From positions 310,001-374,000 of the forward strand of contig NZ_JADLQQ010000008.1 of assembly GCF_015477765.1 (NCBI RefSeq): a stretch of 64,000 bases of DNA, given 5' to 3'. Below are positions 16,979-28,361 of the stretch, in pieces. The position numbers and the translations under genes are program-made. This stretch comes from Nocardia transvalensis (GTDB lineage: Bacteria > Actinomycetota > Actinomycetes > Mycobacteriales > Mycobacteriaceae). Position 1 is the first letter of the stretch, and every line of letters begins with the position of its first letter. Below the pieces are notes generated by a model. The model saw only the letters and a list, made by a program, of their open reading frames with translations. It ran no database searches and had not been told where the DNA came from.

Positions 16979-17893
16979 CTATCCGGTTGCCGAGAGCTCG
17001 GCCAACGCGGGGAGGTCCTCGGGGGTCTTCAGCGCCAAATTCGGGGTGCCTTTCAGCTCCCGCTTGGCGATGCCGACCAGGGTGCCGGCCGGTGGCAGTT
17101 CGGCCACCGCGTTCACCCCTGCCGCTCGGACGGTTTCGGTGCACAGATCCCACCGGACGGGCCGGGTCACCTGTGCGGCGAGCTTCTCGATGGCGTCAGT
17201 GCCCGAGCTGACCGGCTTACCGTCGAAATTCGACAGTAGAGTCCGAGTCGGCTCCCCGGGAGTGATCCCGGAGATGGCCTCCGTCACAGCGTCCCGGGCG
17301 GGTGCCATGAACGCGGTGTGGAAAGCACCGGCCACCGACAGCGCGCGGATGCGCGCCTTTTCCGGCGGGTTTGCCGCCAGTTCCGCCAACGCATCGAGCC
17401 GACCTGCCGCCACGATCTGACCGGCCGCATTGCGGTTGGCCGGGACCAAATCGAGTTCGGCGAGCCGGGCGAGCACGGCAGCCTCATCTCCGCCGAGCAC
17501 GGCGGACATTCCGGTCGGCTCCAGCGCGCACGCCTTCGCCATCTCCCTGCCACGGATGGCGGCTAGCCGCACCGCGTCGTCGGCGGAAATAACGCCGGCC
17601 ACGGCGGCGGCGGCCAGTTCGCCGACCGAGTGTCCTGCGATGATCGTATCCGCCGGAAGCAGATCCGTCGGGATCTCCGCGAATGCGAGCAGCGCCGCGG
17701 CCACGACCAGGGGCTGAGTCACCGCGGTATCGGTGATCTCCTCCCCGGTGGCGGTGGTGCCGAGCCGGATGAGGTCCAGGCCGGAGGCCTTGGACCACAG
17801 TTCGAGGCGGTCGCGCGCGCCGGGAAGATCGAGCCAAGGCGCGAGCATGCCTGGGGTCTGAGAGCCCTGTCCAGGGGCGAACAACGCGATCAC
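16979..17893 (-). CDS. fabD: Malonyl-CoA:ACP transacylase
   Basis: A 304-aa FabD/MCAT that transfers malonyl from CoA to AcpM. N-terminal I-A-L-F-A-P-G-Q-G-S-Q and the nucleophile motif G-H-S-V-G-E (Ser89) are intact, with G-A-F-H-T carrying the catalytic His. I set the start at GTG 17893 (AGAGGG upstream); the frame runs to 17986, but the extra 31 residues are not family-like. First gene of the FAS-II operon, 128 bp after the PucR-type regulator. Confidence 0.92.
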   Translation of the reverse strand: MIALFAPGQGSQTPGMLAPWLDLPGARDRLELWSKASGLDLIRLGTTATGEEITDTAVTQPLVVAAALLAFAEIPTDLLPADTIIAGHSVGELAAAAVAGVISADDAVRLAAIRGREMAKACALEPTGMSAVLGGDEAAVLARLAELDLVPANRNAAGQIVAAGRLDALAELAANPPEKARIRALSVAGAFHTAFMAPARDAVTEAISGITPGEPTRTLLSNFDGKPVSSGTDAIEKLAAQVTRPVRWDLCTETVRAAGVNAVAELPPAGTLVGIAKRELKGTPNLALKTPEDLPALAELSATG

Positions 17894-18021
17894 GCCCTCT
17901 ACAAAACACTGTGGGGACCCGATCCGGAGATGTCGACGCGAATGAAGCTTGTCGGCAGCTTTTGTGTGGTGTCCACAAAACGGCACGTGAGTTGTCGCGA
18001 TCGACCGATTCCAGGCGGGCG

Positions 18022-19356
18022 TTACACGCGATCTTCGTAAAAAGTTGCGGGAGAGTCTTCTGGGACAGGAGACGGCGATTCGTTACGAGTTCGTGTCAGA
18101 CGACCTACTGTGGCGGCGATCCGGAGCACGTACGCATCCCTCGGATTCATCGGATCACGCCCGGTGATGTCGGCGATCCGTTTGAGACGGTAGCGAACCG
18201 TATTTGGATGAACGTACAGCTGGCGGGCGCAGGTCTCGACGGCTCCGCCGCAATCCAGGTAGGCGTCGAGAGTGTCCGACAGAGCCGACCCGGCGGCGGC
18301 CAACGGTAGCACAAGATACTCGTTGAGGGCGTCTACCGCAGCCCGATCGCCGAGCAGGGCCCGCTCGGGCAGCAATTCCGAGGCGTGCACCGGGCGTGGC
18401 GCGCCGCGCCAGCCCACCACCGCCTCCATCCCCGCCATCGCCTCGACCGCGCTGACGTGCGCGGCCGACAGGGTGCGGGTGGTCGGGCCGATCACCACCG
18501 GGCCGTCGGAGAAGGCCTCGGCGAGCAGATCGGACAGGAACGGTGAGGGGTAGGCGCTCTCGCCGAGGTGGCCGCTGACCACCATCACCAGCCGTGAGCC
18601 CTGCACGACCGCCAGCGCGGCCCGGCCGTGGCGCGCGGCGATGGTGTGCACCGACCCCACCACCGCGACCTGATCCCGCGGCGGGGTGCCCACCAGCACG
18701 GTCGCCGGTGCGGTGGCGTCCCAGTTCAAAGTGGCTGCGCGCGAAAGCATTTCGGGTCCGGTGTCACCGCGCACCACGGCGTCCACGACCAGCGCCTCGA
18801 GGCGGGTGTCCCACGCGCCGCGCGATTCGGCGGCACTGGCGTAGACCGAGGCGGCCGCGAAGCCGAGCTCACGTCCATAGCGCAGCACAGCCTCGGTCAG
18901 CGCCACCAGCTGCCGGTCGTTGCGGGCCAGCGCCGGCAGCCACTGCTCGAAGAACTCCATGGCCACCCGGACCATGTCGACGGTCTGGCGCAGGGTCAGC
19001 CGCCGCGCCAGATCCTGCGGGATCACCTGGAAGGCGTCGAGGCTGAAGCGGATATCGCTCTCCGGATCCTGCAGCCACTCCAGGAAGTTCACCACCGCGG
19101 TCTGCACCAGCATCTGGACACCGGCGCGCTGGGCGGCGTCCAGATCGCCGAAGAACGGCAGCCTGTCCTCCATCGAGGCGATCGCCTCGGTCGACAGCCG
19201 CCCCGACAGCTGCCGCACCCGTTTGAGCAGGGTGTCCGGCAGCGGGTCGCGGTTCTGCCGGTTCGGGGACAGCGCCCCGGTCGGAAGATAGACCTCGTGA
19301 TGTTCGGACGTGCCCTCGGAGATCCGCCGAGGCCGCGGCGGTTTACGTTCCACCAT
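18022..19356 (-). CDS. PucR/CdaR-family transcriptional regulator of fatty acid synthesis (FasR-like)
   Basis: A 444-aa regulator with a C-terminal helix-turn-helix (Y-L-D-C-G-G-x-x-x-x-C-A-R-Q-L-Y-V-H-P-N-T-V-R-Y-R motif region), the PucR HTH_30 signature. Its middle forms a GGDEF-like sensory domain. Start ATG 19356 follows AGGAGA. Its position directly upstream of fabD matches M. tuberculosis Rv2242 and Streptomyces FasR, which activates fabD-fabH-acpP-fabF, so activation of the operon here is likely. The upstream spacer is unusually repeat-rich. Confidence 0.8.
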   Translation of the reverse strand: MVERKPPRPRRISEGTSEHHEVYLPTGALSPNRQNRDPLPDTLLKRVRQLSGRLSTEAIASMEDRLPFFGDLDAAQRAGVQMLVQTAVVNFLEWLQDPESDIRFSLDAFQVIPQDLARRLTLRQTVDMVRVAMEFFEQWLPALARNDRQLVALTEAVLRYGRELGFAAASVYASAAESRGAWDTRLEALVVDAVVRGDTGPEMLSRAATLNWDATAPATVLVGTPPRDQVAVVGSVHTIAARHGRAALAVVQGSRLVMVVSGHLGESAYPSPFLSDLLAEAFSDGPVVIGPTTRTLSAAHVSAVEAMAGMEAVVGWRGAPRPVHASELLPERALLGDRAAVDALNEYLVLPLAAAGSALSDTLDAYLDCGGAVETCARQLYVHPNTVRYRLKRIADITGRDPMNPRDAYVLRIAATVGRLTRTRNESPSPVPEDSPATFYEDRV

Positions 19357-19391
19357 GCAATATTCTCCTGCGGCGTTCCGACAGCCACACA

Positions 19392-19656
19392 CCCCCTATT
19401 AATGGGCGCGCCTCCGCGGCGAAGAGCACGCCGCGGACATGAGGTTGCGGCGTGCCGGAGACGTGGGGTTGCGGCGCGCCGGTTAGGCGAAGGTGCGGCG
19501 TACTGGGGATGCGAGAGTGTGGTCTGCCGGGGATGCGCGGTTGCCCGATGACCCCTATTGATGGGCATGTCCGCCTGGCGAAAGGCGCGCCGGGGGTGTG
19601 AGGATGCGGCGTGGAGGGGGTGCGACGTTGCGACGCACCCCCTACCGATGGGCGTT
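19392..19656. repeat. Three copies of CCCCTA-YYR-ATGGGC
   Basis: The 15-bp pattern CCCCTATTAATGGGC (about 19393-19407), CCCCTATTGATGGGC (about 19552-19566) and CCCCTACCGATGGGC (about 19639-19653) occurs three times in the 389-bp spacer between aceE and the regulator. Each is a near-palindrome: CCC, then TA and AT, then GGG. Spaced operator copies or a mobile repeat are both possible. Confidence 0.55.
19439..19541. repeat. Degenerate 24-bp tandem repeats
   Basis: Four to five diverged units with period 22-24 bp share the core G-TTGCGGCG-(C/T)-GCCGG (for example GTTGCGGCGTGCCGG, GTTGCGGCGCGCCGG, GTGCGGCGTACTGGG). Read on the minus strand they encode an octapeptide-like repeat, but that frame starts poorly and runs into the regulator's start, so I treat it as minisatellite DNA. 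Confidence 0.45.
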
Positions 19657-19659
19657 CCC

Positions 19660-19721
19660 TAGTCATCCGGGGCAGCCGCACCTCTCCCCATAGTCATCCG
19701 GGGTAGCCGCACCTCTCCCTA
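19660..19721. repeat. 31-bp perfect-phase tandem duplication
   Basis: Two 31-bp units lie head to tail (19660-19690 and 19691-19721), beginning TAGTCATCCGGGG and ending CGCACCTCTCCC. They differ at two positions. They abut the aceE terminator hairpin. Confidence 0.7.
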
Positions 19722-19722
19722 T

Positions 19723-19745
19723 CCCCGGCGTGCTTTTCGCCGGGG
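19723..19745 (-). terminator. Hairpin directly after the aceE stop
   Basis: CCCCGGCG (19723-19730) and CGCCGGGG (19738-19745) form a perfect 8-bp stem with loop TGCTTTT. It begins at the base after the aceE stop codon. No long T-tract follows on the minus strand, so the termination may depend on the hairpin alone. Confidence 0.6.
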
Positions 19746-22634
<2,889 letters not shown>

Positions 22635-22879
22635 AATCAATGCTCCTCGTACAGGGGTGGACAAGCTGATGGCTCTAACCCCGGGTAGCCACGCTGGTAG
22701 GCGGGGGCTATCCGTCGCTCACAATTAGGGCGCACCTCACATCCTTGTCGATGATGCGTCCCCGGTCATCATGTCAGCCGGAAATCCAGTACCGTTCGCT
22801 AGGCAACCGCGGCGGTCGCGACGGGCCCGCGGGCGCCGCTGGTCGAACATTGTCGAGGCGATCGAGAAGCGGGGAGACG

Positions 22880-23437
22880 ATGAAACTGCTGAACCCACGC
22901 GGGTTCGGATTGGTGTGTGCGGCCGTCGCGGTCGGCACCGGAGTGGTGGTTGCCGGATGCTCCAACTCCGTCCACGGTACCGCCACCGTGAACCAGGCGG
23001 AGGCGGCGGCGTACCGGACCGAGATGGCCTCGTCCTCGGCGGCGGCCACCTCCTCACGCCGGGCCGCCGCGCAGGCGAAGGCCATCGGCGACAACTGCAC
23101 TCCGTTCCGCGACACCACGGGCGTGGCGGTCACCAAATACAACGAGTTCGTCGACGCGCACGACAACAACGCGCCCGATCAGGACGCCAAGCGCGACGCC
23201 TCGGCCGAGACGCTGGAGAACGCCGCCAAGACCGTGGAGAACCGGGTGAACTCGGCCGGTGACGCGCTGCCGCCGGATCTGGCGCAGAAGTTCACCGACT
23301 ACGTGAACGCGGCGCGGGCGCTGGCCGCCGAGACGCGCAAGATGACCTACACCGCGCCGGTCGGAGCCCTCAACGACGCCAGCAAACGGGTCAACGACGC
23401 GCTCAACGTGGTCCGCGACGCCTGCCCGAAAAGATAG
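22880..23437 (+). CDS. Putative lipoprotein
   Basis: A 185-aa exported protein. The ATG at 22880 (GGGGAGACG upstream) starts a lipoprotein signal: M-K-L-L-N-P-R, a hydrophobic stretch, then lipobox V-V-A-G-C with Cys near residue 24. After it comes S-N-S-V-H-G-T-A-T-V, a pattern common in mycobacterial-type lipoproteins. The mature part is helical and charged, with a likely Cys pair (D-N-C-T-P-F and R-D-A-C-P). It is divergent from aceE, as its M. tuberculosis counterpart Rv2240c may be. Function unknown. Confidence 0.75.
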   Translation: MKLLNPRGFGLVCAAVAVGTGVVVAGCSNSVHGTATVNQAEAAAYRTEMASSSAAATSSRRAAAQAKAIGDNCTPFRDTTGVAVTKYNEFVDAHDNNAPDQDAKRDASAETLENAAKTVENRVNSAGDALPPDLAQKFTDYVNAARALAAETRKMTYTAPVGALNDASKRVNDALNVVRDACPKR

Positions 23438-23568
23438 TGCATCCGTGCCGGTCTGTTTCATTTTTGCGCGACATTTCGGCATGGATTTAGGCGGATCGGC
23501 TTGCGTTGTGGCGCATAACCATGTTCGCTTGCACCTATCTACTGTCGGGAGTTGAGGAGGACACCACC

Positions 23569-23991
23569 GTGGTCGCCGCGGCGGACGCGCAGAACTACGC
23601 TCAGAAGCTTGGCATTACGCACGACATGGTGGTTCAAGAGCTGGGCTGGGACGAGGACACCGACGACGCCTTGCGGGCCGACATCGAGGAGACCATCGGA
23701 GCCGAACTGCTCGACGAGGACACCGACGAGGTGGTCGACGTCGTGCTGCTGTGGTGGCGCGATGGTGACGGCGACCTGGTCGACGAGCTGTTGAATGTCA
23801 TCACTCCGCTCGCCGACGACGGTGTGGTGTGGGTTCTGACCCCCAAGACCGGCCAGCCCGGTCACGTCGATCCCAGCGAGATCGCCGAGTCGGCGACGCC
23901 GGCGGGTTTGACGTCCACGACTCCGGTCAGCCTGGGGACATGGACCGGGACCAAGCTGACGCAGCCGAAGACGCCCTCGAAGCAGCGCTGA
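23569..23991 (+). CDS. DUF3052 family protein
   Basis: A 140-aa acidic protein. GTG 23569 is chosen because TGAGGAGG lies 8 bp upstream and the family begins near A-Q-K-L-G-I; the frame extends upstream to 23506 without support. Conserved features are A-Q-K-L-G-I-x-x-x-M-V-V-Q-E-L-G-W-D-E-D and V-D-V-V-L-L-W-W-R-D-G-D-G-D-L. The family (M. tuberculosis Rv2239c) is adjacent to ahpE in mycobacteria, as here. No function is established. Confidence 0.85.
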   Translation: MVAAADAQNYAQKLGITHDMVVQELGWDEDTDDALRADIEETIGAELLDEDTDEVVDVVLLWWRDGDGDLVDELLNVITPLADDGVVWVLTPKTGQPGHVDPSEIAESATPAGLTSTTPVSLGTWTGTKLTQPKTPSKQR

Positions 23992-24115
23992 TCGATCGCT
24001 TGGCTAAGGTTTCGGCCGGGGCGGTGCGAGGTGCTGCCCGACGCGCGACGGGCCCGCGGGTGGCAGGACCACGCCGGGCCCGTGGACGTCGCCACGAACA
24101 CAGGGAGGACTGCGC

Positions 24116-24580
24116 ATGCCGCTCGAAGTGGGCACGGTCGCGCCGGATTTCACGCTGAAGGATCAGAACAACCAGGACGTCAGCCTGTCCGATTACCGCG
24201 GGCGCAAGAACGTGCTGATCGTGTTCTATCCGCTCGCGTTCACCGGCATCTGCCAGGGGGAGCTGTGCAAGGTGCGCGACGAGCTGCCGAAATTCCAGAA
24301 CGACAACGCCGAGATCCTCGCCGTCTCCGTCGGCCCGCCGCCCACCCACAAGATCTGGGCGGCCGAACAGGGCTACACCTTCCCGCTGCTGTCGGACTTC
24401 TGGCCGCACGGCGCCGTCGCTCAGGCCTACGGCGTATTCAACGACAAGACCGGTTTCCCCAACCGCGGCACCTTCGTCGTCGACAAGGACGGCATCATCC
24501 GCTTCTCGGAGATGAACGGCCCCGGCGAGCCCCGTGACCAGGCAGCTTGGGAGAAAGCGCTGACTGCGTTAGATTCGTAA
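24116..24580 (+). CDS. ahpE: One-cysteine-type peroxiredoxin AhpE
   Basis: A 154-aa peroxiredoxin that reduces hydroperoxides, typically with mycothiol/mycoredoxin recycling in actinobacteria. The peroxidatic motif P-L-A-F-T-G-I-C places the reactive Cys at residue 46, with a second Cys at G-E-L-C (Cys51). The conserved Trp/Arg region and G-T-F-V-V-D-K-D-G are present. GGGAGGA lies upstream of ATG 24116. It is last in the block syntenic with M. tuberculosis Rv2238c-Rv2241 and immediately precedes tRNA-Val. Confidence 0.9.
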   Translation: MPLEVGTVAPDFTLKDQNNQDVSLSDYRGRKNVLIVFYPLAFTGICQGELCKVRDELPKFQNDNAEILAVSVGPPPTHKIWAAEQGYTFPLLSDFWPHGAVAQAYGVFNDKTGFPNRGTFVVDKDGIIRFSEMNGPGEPRDQAAWEKALTALDS

Positions 24581-24643
24581 ACCGCTGCGCCCGCCCCCGG
24601 GCCCAGCGACCGTACTTCGCCCCCACACCCCGGCGAGGTACCG

Positions 24644-24715
24644 GGGCGTATAGCTCAGTGGTAGAGCACTGGTCTTACACACCAGCGGTCGGCGGTTCGA
24701 ACCCGTCTGCGCCCA
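24644..24715 (+). tRNA. tRNA-Val (anticodon TAC)
   Basis: Cloverleaf elements: acceptor GGGCGTA paired with TGCGCCC (24708-24714), D-arm GCTC..GAGC, anticodon arm CTGGT-CTTACAC-ACCAG with TAC, and a T-arm containing GGTTCGAACC. Discriminator A at 24715; CC follows in the genome but not a full CCA. The 3' half is also the end of the antisense recombinase gene and probably the integration site. Confidence 0.92.
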
Positions 24716-26378
24716 CCCAGAGACTCTTATTCGAACCGCCGACCGGTGACGTGTTTCGAGACTTGCCCGCCCCCTTCGACCCAGGGCTGCGCGGGGTTGG
24801 GCAGCTACGAGCAGCGGTGTGCAGATCGGCGAAGATCTGCTTCTTTTCGTCGGTTACCTGCGGTGCCATCTCACCTCCTGATTCATCTGTCGAGAAGTCA
24901 TCCACATAGAAGCGTTGATAGAACGTTTCGTTCAGCCGTCTGCGGACTTCGGGATTGCCGTCTCGATAGAGGGCATAGGGATCAGCTATCAAATCGAGGG
25001 CGTAGCGGAGCACGGTGGCGCCGACGCCCAGTTCCTCCGAGGTGTTGACCAGGGCGGCCTCTAGTCGTTTGCGTTCGTTCTTCAGCTCGATCAGCTTCGT
25101 TCGAACCTTGGCCTGCGGCATCGAGCCATCGGTCAGAAAATCGACCAGTCGATCTTCTTTCTTGTCTATTTCCTTCAGCTGCCGATTGAGTTTCGCGTGC
25201 AGTTCGCGGGTGGAGGTCTGCTCGTCGGCTACGAGTTCTTCGAGCAGCGTGCGGGTTTCGTCGACGAAGTCGTCCGGGAGCTGCAACGTGCGGTAGTGCT
25301 GTGCAATCGCGTCTTCCACCGCTGCACTGGGCAGGGCGGGCAGATCGCACAGCCCCTCTTTGCTTCTGCGGCAGACGAAGTAGGCGTAGCGGGTCCCGTT
25401 GCGGCCGGTCGATTCGCTGAACACCAGCCGGGACCTCTGGTCGTCGAGGTGGCAGCGCCGACAGAACAGCGCACCCTTCAGATAGTGATTGTGGACACGG
25501 TCCCGGTTGCCGTTGGCGCTGCGGTGCCGCAGGACCTCCTGCACCCGGGCGAACAGTCCAGGCGATACGAGCGGTTCGTGACGGCCCGCGTAGATTTGGC
25601 CCTTCCAGACGACGTAGCCCGCGTAGTACGGGTCGCCCAGCATTTTGTGAAGCTTCGTGGCGGATACCGGCTGCTCGATTGGCCAGCGGCCCGTGGGGCG
25701 GCAGGTGAGCCCGAGATCGGCCATCGTGGCTGCGAGGTCCTCGATGGTGTAGTCGCCGGTCGCGTAGAGTTCCCACGCCTGGACCACCAGGGGAGCGCGT
25801 TCCTCGTCGATCTTGATGGTGTTGACTTGGCGTCCTTCGACGAGGACGCGGGCATTGACGTAGCCGAGTTTGGCGCGCCCGCAGGTGCCGCCGTTCATCG
25901 CCTTGTTCAGCATCTTGATACTGATGTCCTGGCCGGACAGCTTGTTTTGAGTGTCGTTGAAGATGTCGGTGATGGCGGCCATCATCTCGGCGTAGATGCC
26001 CTCGCCGAAATCCTCTCTGGCCGAGATCAGTTTGACGCCCATCATGTCGAGCTGCCGTGTGGTCACCGCGGCGTCGACGTAGTTGCGGAACGCCCGCGAA
26101 CGCGCGTACACGATGACGTACTTGATCTGAGGGTTCTCCTGCAGGAAGGTCATCATCTTCTGAAACTCGCGCCGCTTCTCGACCGTCTGAGCAGAGACGC
26201 CCGGCTCGACGAACTCCCTGACGATCTGGGCCGGGATCGCCTCGGCGCGACGGTCGATGACTTGGCGCTGGGTCGCAATCGAATTCCCGTCCGGGTCGAT
26301 ATCGATCGCTGTGTTGAGCTGCTTCTTGTCCGAAACCCGCAGGTAGGCGACTGCTTCAAGAACAGCCCCGGTCTTCAC
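24675..26378 (-). CDS. Large serine recombinase (integrase)
   Basis: A 567-aa site-specific recombinase. The N-terminal resolvase domain has A-Y-L-R-V-S (nucleophile Ser16), I-V-Y-A-R-S-R-A-F-R-N and G-V-K-L-I-S-A. The recombinase domain spans about 165-270, the zinc ribbon has paired C-x-x-C motifs (C-R-R-C near 311, later C-R-R), and a long coiled coil follows (about 375-450). The GTG start at 26378 overlaps the previous gene's stop (GTGA). The C-terminal residues S-L-W-V-G-A-D-G-F-E-P-P-T-A are simply the antisense tRNA-Val sequence, and the TAA lies at the anticodon loop, so the coding frame was completed by the integration site. Confidence 0.88.
   Translation of the reverse strand: MKTGAVLEAVAYLRVSDKKQLNTAIDIDPDGNSIATQRQVIDRRAEAIPAQIVREFVEPGVSAQTVEKRREFQKMMTFLQENPQIKYVIVYARSRAFRNYVDAAVTTRQLDMMGVKLISAREDFGEGIYAEMMAAITDIFNDTQNKLSGQDISIKMLNKAMNGGTCGRAKLGYVNARVLVEGRQVNTIKIDEERAPLVVQAWELYATGDYTIEDLAATMADLGLTCRPTGRWPIEQPVSATKLHKMLGDPYYAGYVVWKGQIYAGRHEPLVSPGLFARVQEVLRHRSANGNRDRVHNHYLKGALFCRRCHLDDQRSRLVFSESTGRNGTRYAYFVCRRSKEGLCDLPALPSAAVEDAIAQHYRTLQLPDDFVDETRTLLEELVADEQTSTRELHAKLNRQLKEIDKKEDRLVDFLTDGSMPQAKVRTKLIELKNERKRLEAALVNTSEELGVGATVLRYALDLIADPYALYRDGNPEVRRRLNETFYQRFYVDDFSTDESGGEMAPQVTDEKKQIFADLHTAARSCPTPRSPGSKGAGKSRNTSPVGGSNKSLWVGADGFEPPTAGV
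24686..24745. other. Probable attL: 16-bp dyad centred on the tRNA 3' end
   Basis: CGGTCGGCGGTTCGAA (24686-24701, in the tRNA) and its exact reverse complement (24730-24745, outside) flank a 28-nt centre. The midpoint falls between 24715 and 24716, that is, at the tRNA 3' end. Serine-integrase sites have such dyad organisation around the crossover dinucleotide, but a hairpin terminator for either strand is an alternative. Confidence 0.55.
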
Positions 26379-26659
26379 GAATCCTCCTCGGCGTCTTGGG
26401 ATTGCTTGGCCAGCGCGATGAGAGCGCGACTGAGCTTGCGCAGATCGGGTGGATCCCGCTGTTCGCTCTCCACAATGAGGTGATGCTCGCGTGATTCACC
26501 GACCTCGCGGTTGCTCCGGTCAGGCATCTGGAGTGTTGCTGGGCTGAAGTCTGTCGGCGCTATCCGCCGTTGAAACTGCTGTATCCGAGGATTGAGCGCA
26601 AGGGCCGATTGATTGCCAAAAGTTGGCTGAGTGGGCGGCGAGACCGATTCGGTAGCCAA
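26375..26659 (-). CDS. Small protein coupled to the serine recombinase
   Basis: Up to 94 aa; the stop (26375-26377) overlaps the GTG of the recombinase. The N-terminal half is Pro/Gln-rich and likely disordered; the C-terminal D-L-R-K-L-S-R-A-L-I-A-L-A-K-Q forms an amphipathic helix similar to the ends of small proteins often found upstream of actinobacterial serine integrases. The frame opens with TTG 26659; an internal ATG at 26527 is possible, and neither start has a clear ribosome site. It may be a recombination accessory or directionality factor, which is inference. Confidence 0.5.
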   Translation of the reverse strand: MATESVSPPTQPTFGNQSALALNPRIQQFQRRIAPTDFSPATLQMPDRSNREVGESREHHLIVESEQRDPPDLRKLSRALIALAKQSQDAEEDS

Positions 26660-27198
26660 GCAAGATCAACACACATCCTTCACACTTCGTGTGCGGTCCG
26701 TGCGTCCCTCGCGCAAATTCCAGAGCAGCGCCGAACGGGCGGCTGTGTCAAGGCAATTCGGATCATTTGGTGCAGGCTGCGCCAATCCGAATGCCGGTTA
26801 CCGATGGAGATTTCGGCGCGGATCTCCGAAGGTCGGACTTAGCGCGATACCGTTGGGGGTGAGGCGAGGCGCGTACGACACCGGAGATGATCCGAGCGAT
26901 GTGTCCGTGGCTGCAGGAGTGGCGACGGATCCGCGATGCCGTCGACCCGGAGCGCGTGCTCGTGTCCGACTTGCTCGTCGGCTCCGGCTGGTGGACGACG
27001 AATTGGTCGCTTCTCGCCGATGACTGTGGGGGGTGGTGGCGCCCGCTGACGTTGGCTCCGAGCTCAGCAAAAGCCCTTTCAGAATCCACGATAATCGGCA
27101 TGTGCGTGTCGATTCGTCATGTCAGCCAACCGATCTGGGCGTCAGGCCAACGCGCGACCAGCGGCATGAGAGTGCGACCAGTACTTGCACGTGCCACG
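26660..27198. other. Intergenic region with no supported gene
   Basis: A 539-bp stretch between the recombinase module and the pentapeptide gene. Open frames on both strands are short or lie antisense to the pentapeptide gene, where the repeat pattern keeps frames open artificially. A plus-strand frame from ATG 26887 (W-L-Q-E-W-R-R-I-R-D-A-V-D) looks protein-like for about 60 codons but has no ribosome site; it could be a gene remnant. Confidence 0.4.
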
Positions 27199-28062
27199 CT
27201 ACTCGGTTGGGGGCATGAACCCGTCAGGCCAGTTCGTAGTGTTGTCGTATACGATTCCGCTCAACTTCGTGCCATTCAGGTTGGCACCCGCAAGGTTCGC
27301 TCCGACGAGGTAAGCGCCCGTGAGATCGGCACCGGCGAGATCAGCGTGATCGAGATCGGCACGGTAAAGGTCCGCGTCCCGGAGCGACGCATCGCACAGC
27401 TTCGCGTCGCGGAGCTGTGCGTCGTAGAGGTCTACAGCAACGAGGTACGCACCAGATAGGTTCGCGCCCCACAGGTGGATCTTGCGGAGGTTCCCTGACA
27501 ACGACGCGTTAACTAGGCACGTGCTGTGGAGGTCAATCGGCTCTTGCCATTTCGAAGTGATCTTGTCACGCTGCCCCACCACCTTGAGGACGGTTTGGAT
27601 ATCAGGCGGAGGACTAACCAGTCTCCAGTCACGGTCCGATGCTGAGCACTCGGACGCTGTCGCGTGTGTCCGCACGAATGCCGTAAGCATCGAGAAGACT
27701 GTCGCATGATCGGATGGTGAGTCTTCGGCGAGGCGTGCGAGCACATGGATGCCAGCAAGGCGAACATCGATCTTGTCCGAGGCGAGTTGCTCTGCTGCCT
27801 TTTGCAAACGGTCACTAACCGCAACCTGCTGGGAAAGGGTATTCTGACGGTTCGTGGCTTGGAGCGATTGGTTCGTGAACCACAGAGCCGCGATCGCGGC
27901 CATCGTTGTCGTTGCCCCCGCAATCTTGGTCCAGCCTTGCCAGGTCATCAGACGGTGAAGAGCTGCCGAAACCCTTGAGCGAGATGACGGAGACGGTGAC
28001 CGCAGTGAGCGGCTTGAACCGGCGATCAGCCTCCCATTGCTCGATGACTTCCGGGCATCCAC
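27199..28062 (-). CDS. Membrane-anchored pentapeptide-repeat protein
   Basis: A 287-aa protein. GTG 28062 follows GAGGAGGAGGA by about 6 bases. After a Ser/Arg-rich N-terminus there is one membrane helix (about 45-65, I-A-G-A-T-T-T-M-A-A-I-A-A-L-W), a helical middle with an HEAT-like R-L-A-G-I-H-V-L-A-R-L-A-E motif, and C-terminal pentapeptide repeats A-(D/N)-L-x-x (L-W-G-A-N-L-S-G-A-Y-L to A-N-L-N-G-T-K-L), which form a right-handed beta helix. In such membrane-anchored forms the role is unknown. It is the first cargo-like gene inside the element. Confidence 0.8.
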   Translation of the reverse strand: MDARKSSSNGRLIAGSSRSLRSPSPSSRSRVSAALHRLMTWQGWTKIAGATTTMAAIAALWFTNQSLQATNRQNTLSQQVAVSDRLQKAAEQLASDKIDVRLAGIHVLARLAEDSPSDHATVFSMLTAFVRTHATASECSASDRDWRLVSPPPDIQTVLKVVGQRDKITSKWQEPIDLHSTCLVNASLSGNLRKIHLWGANLSGAYLVAVDLYDAQLRDAKLCDASLRDADLYRADLDHADLAGADLTGAYLVGANLAGANLNGTKLSGIVYDNTTNWPDGFMPPTE

Positions 28063-28361
28063 AGTCACTCCTCCTCCTCGAACCGATTGCGCCCCAGCAC
28101 AGTAACGGGAGGGTCTGACACCCCTGATTAACAAGGTCATCAAGCGCTGCGCGCTGCAGAAGCGGAACATTTCAAGCCGGCTCTATCCGTATCTAGATGA
28201 GACGGAAGTGGTGGGCCCGGGATGGTGCGGATGACTACAGCGGTGGCCGCACTGGGAAGCCGTGATGATGTGGAAGCCGGGCGCGCTGCGAAGCCGGGTA
28301 GGTCGCGGCGAGGGGCGCACAGGGGGCGTGGTTTGCGGAAGGCGATTGGGACAGGTAAGGG

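Noticed and set aside
19343..19681. A minus-strand frame with octapeptide-like repeats in the aceE spacer
   Set aside because: The repeat arises from 24-bp tandem DNA units; the frame overlaps the regulator's start and has no ribosome site.
22745..22879. N-terminal extension of the lipoprotein gene from ATG 22745
   Set aside because: The extension would bury the lipoprotein signal 45 residues inside the chain; ATG 22880 gives a normal signal peptide.
24644..24715. A second copy of the tRNA-Val 3' end (attR) in the right part of the window
   Set aside because: I scanned 61-64 kb by eye for GGTTCGAACC-like sequence and found none, so I do not claim a right border.
26887..27459. A 190-codon plus-strand frame
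   Set aside because: Its second half is antisense to the pentapeptide repeats, which keep the frame open. The first 60 codons look somewhat protein-like but lack a start signal.
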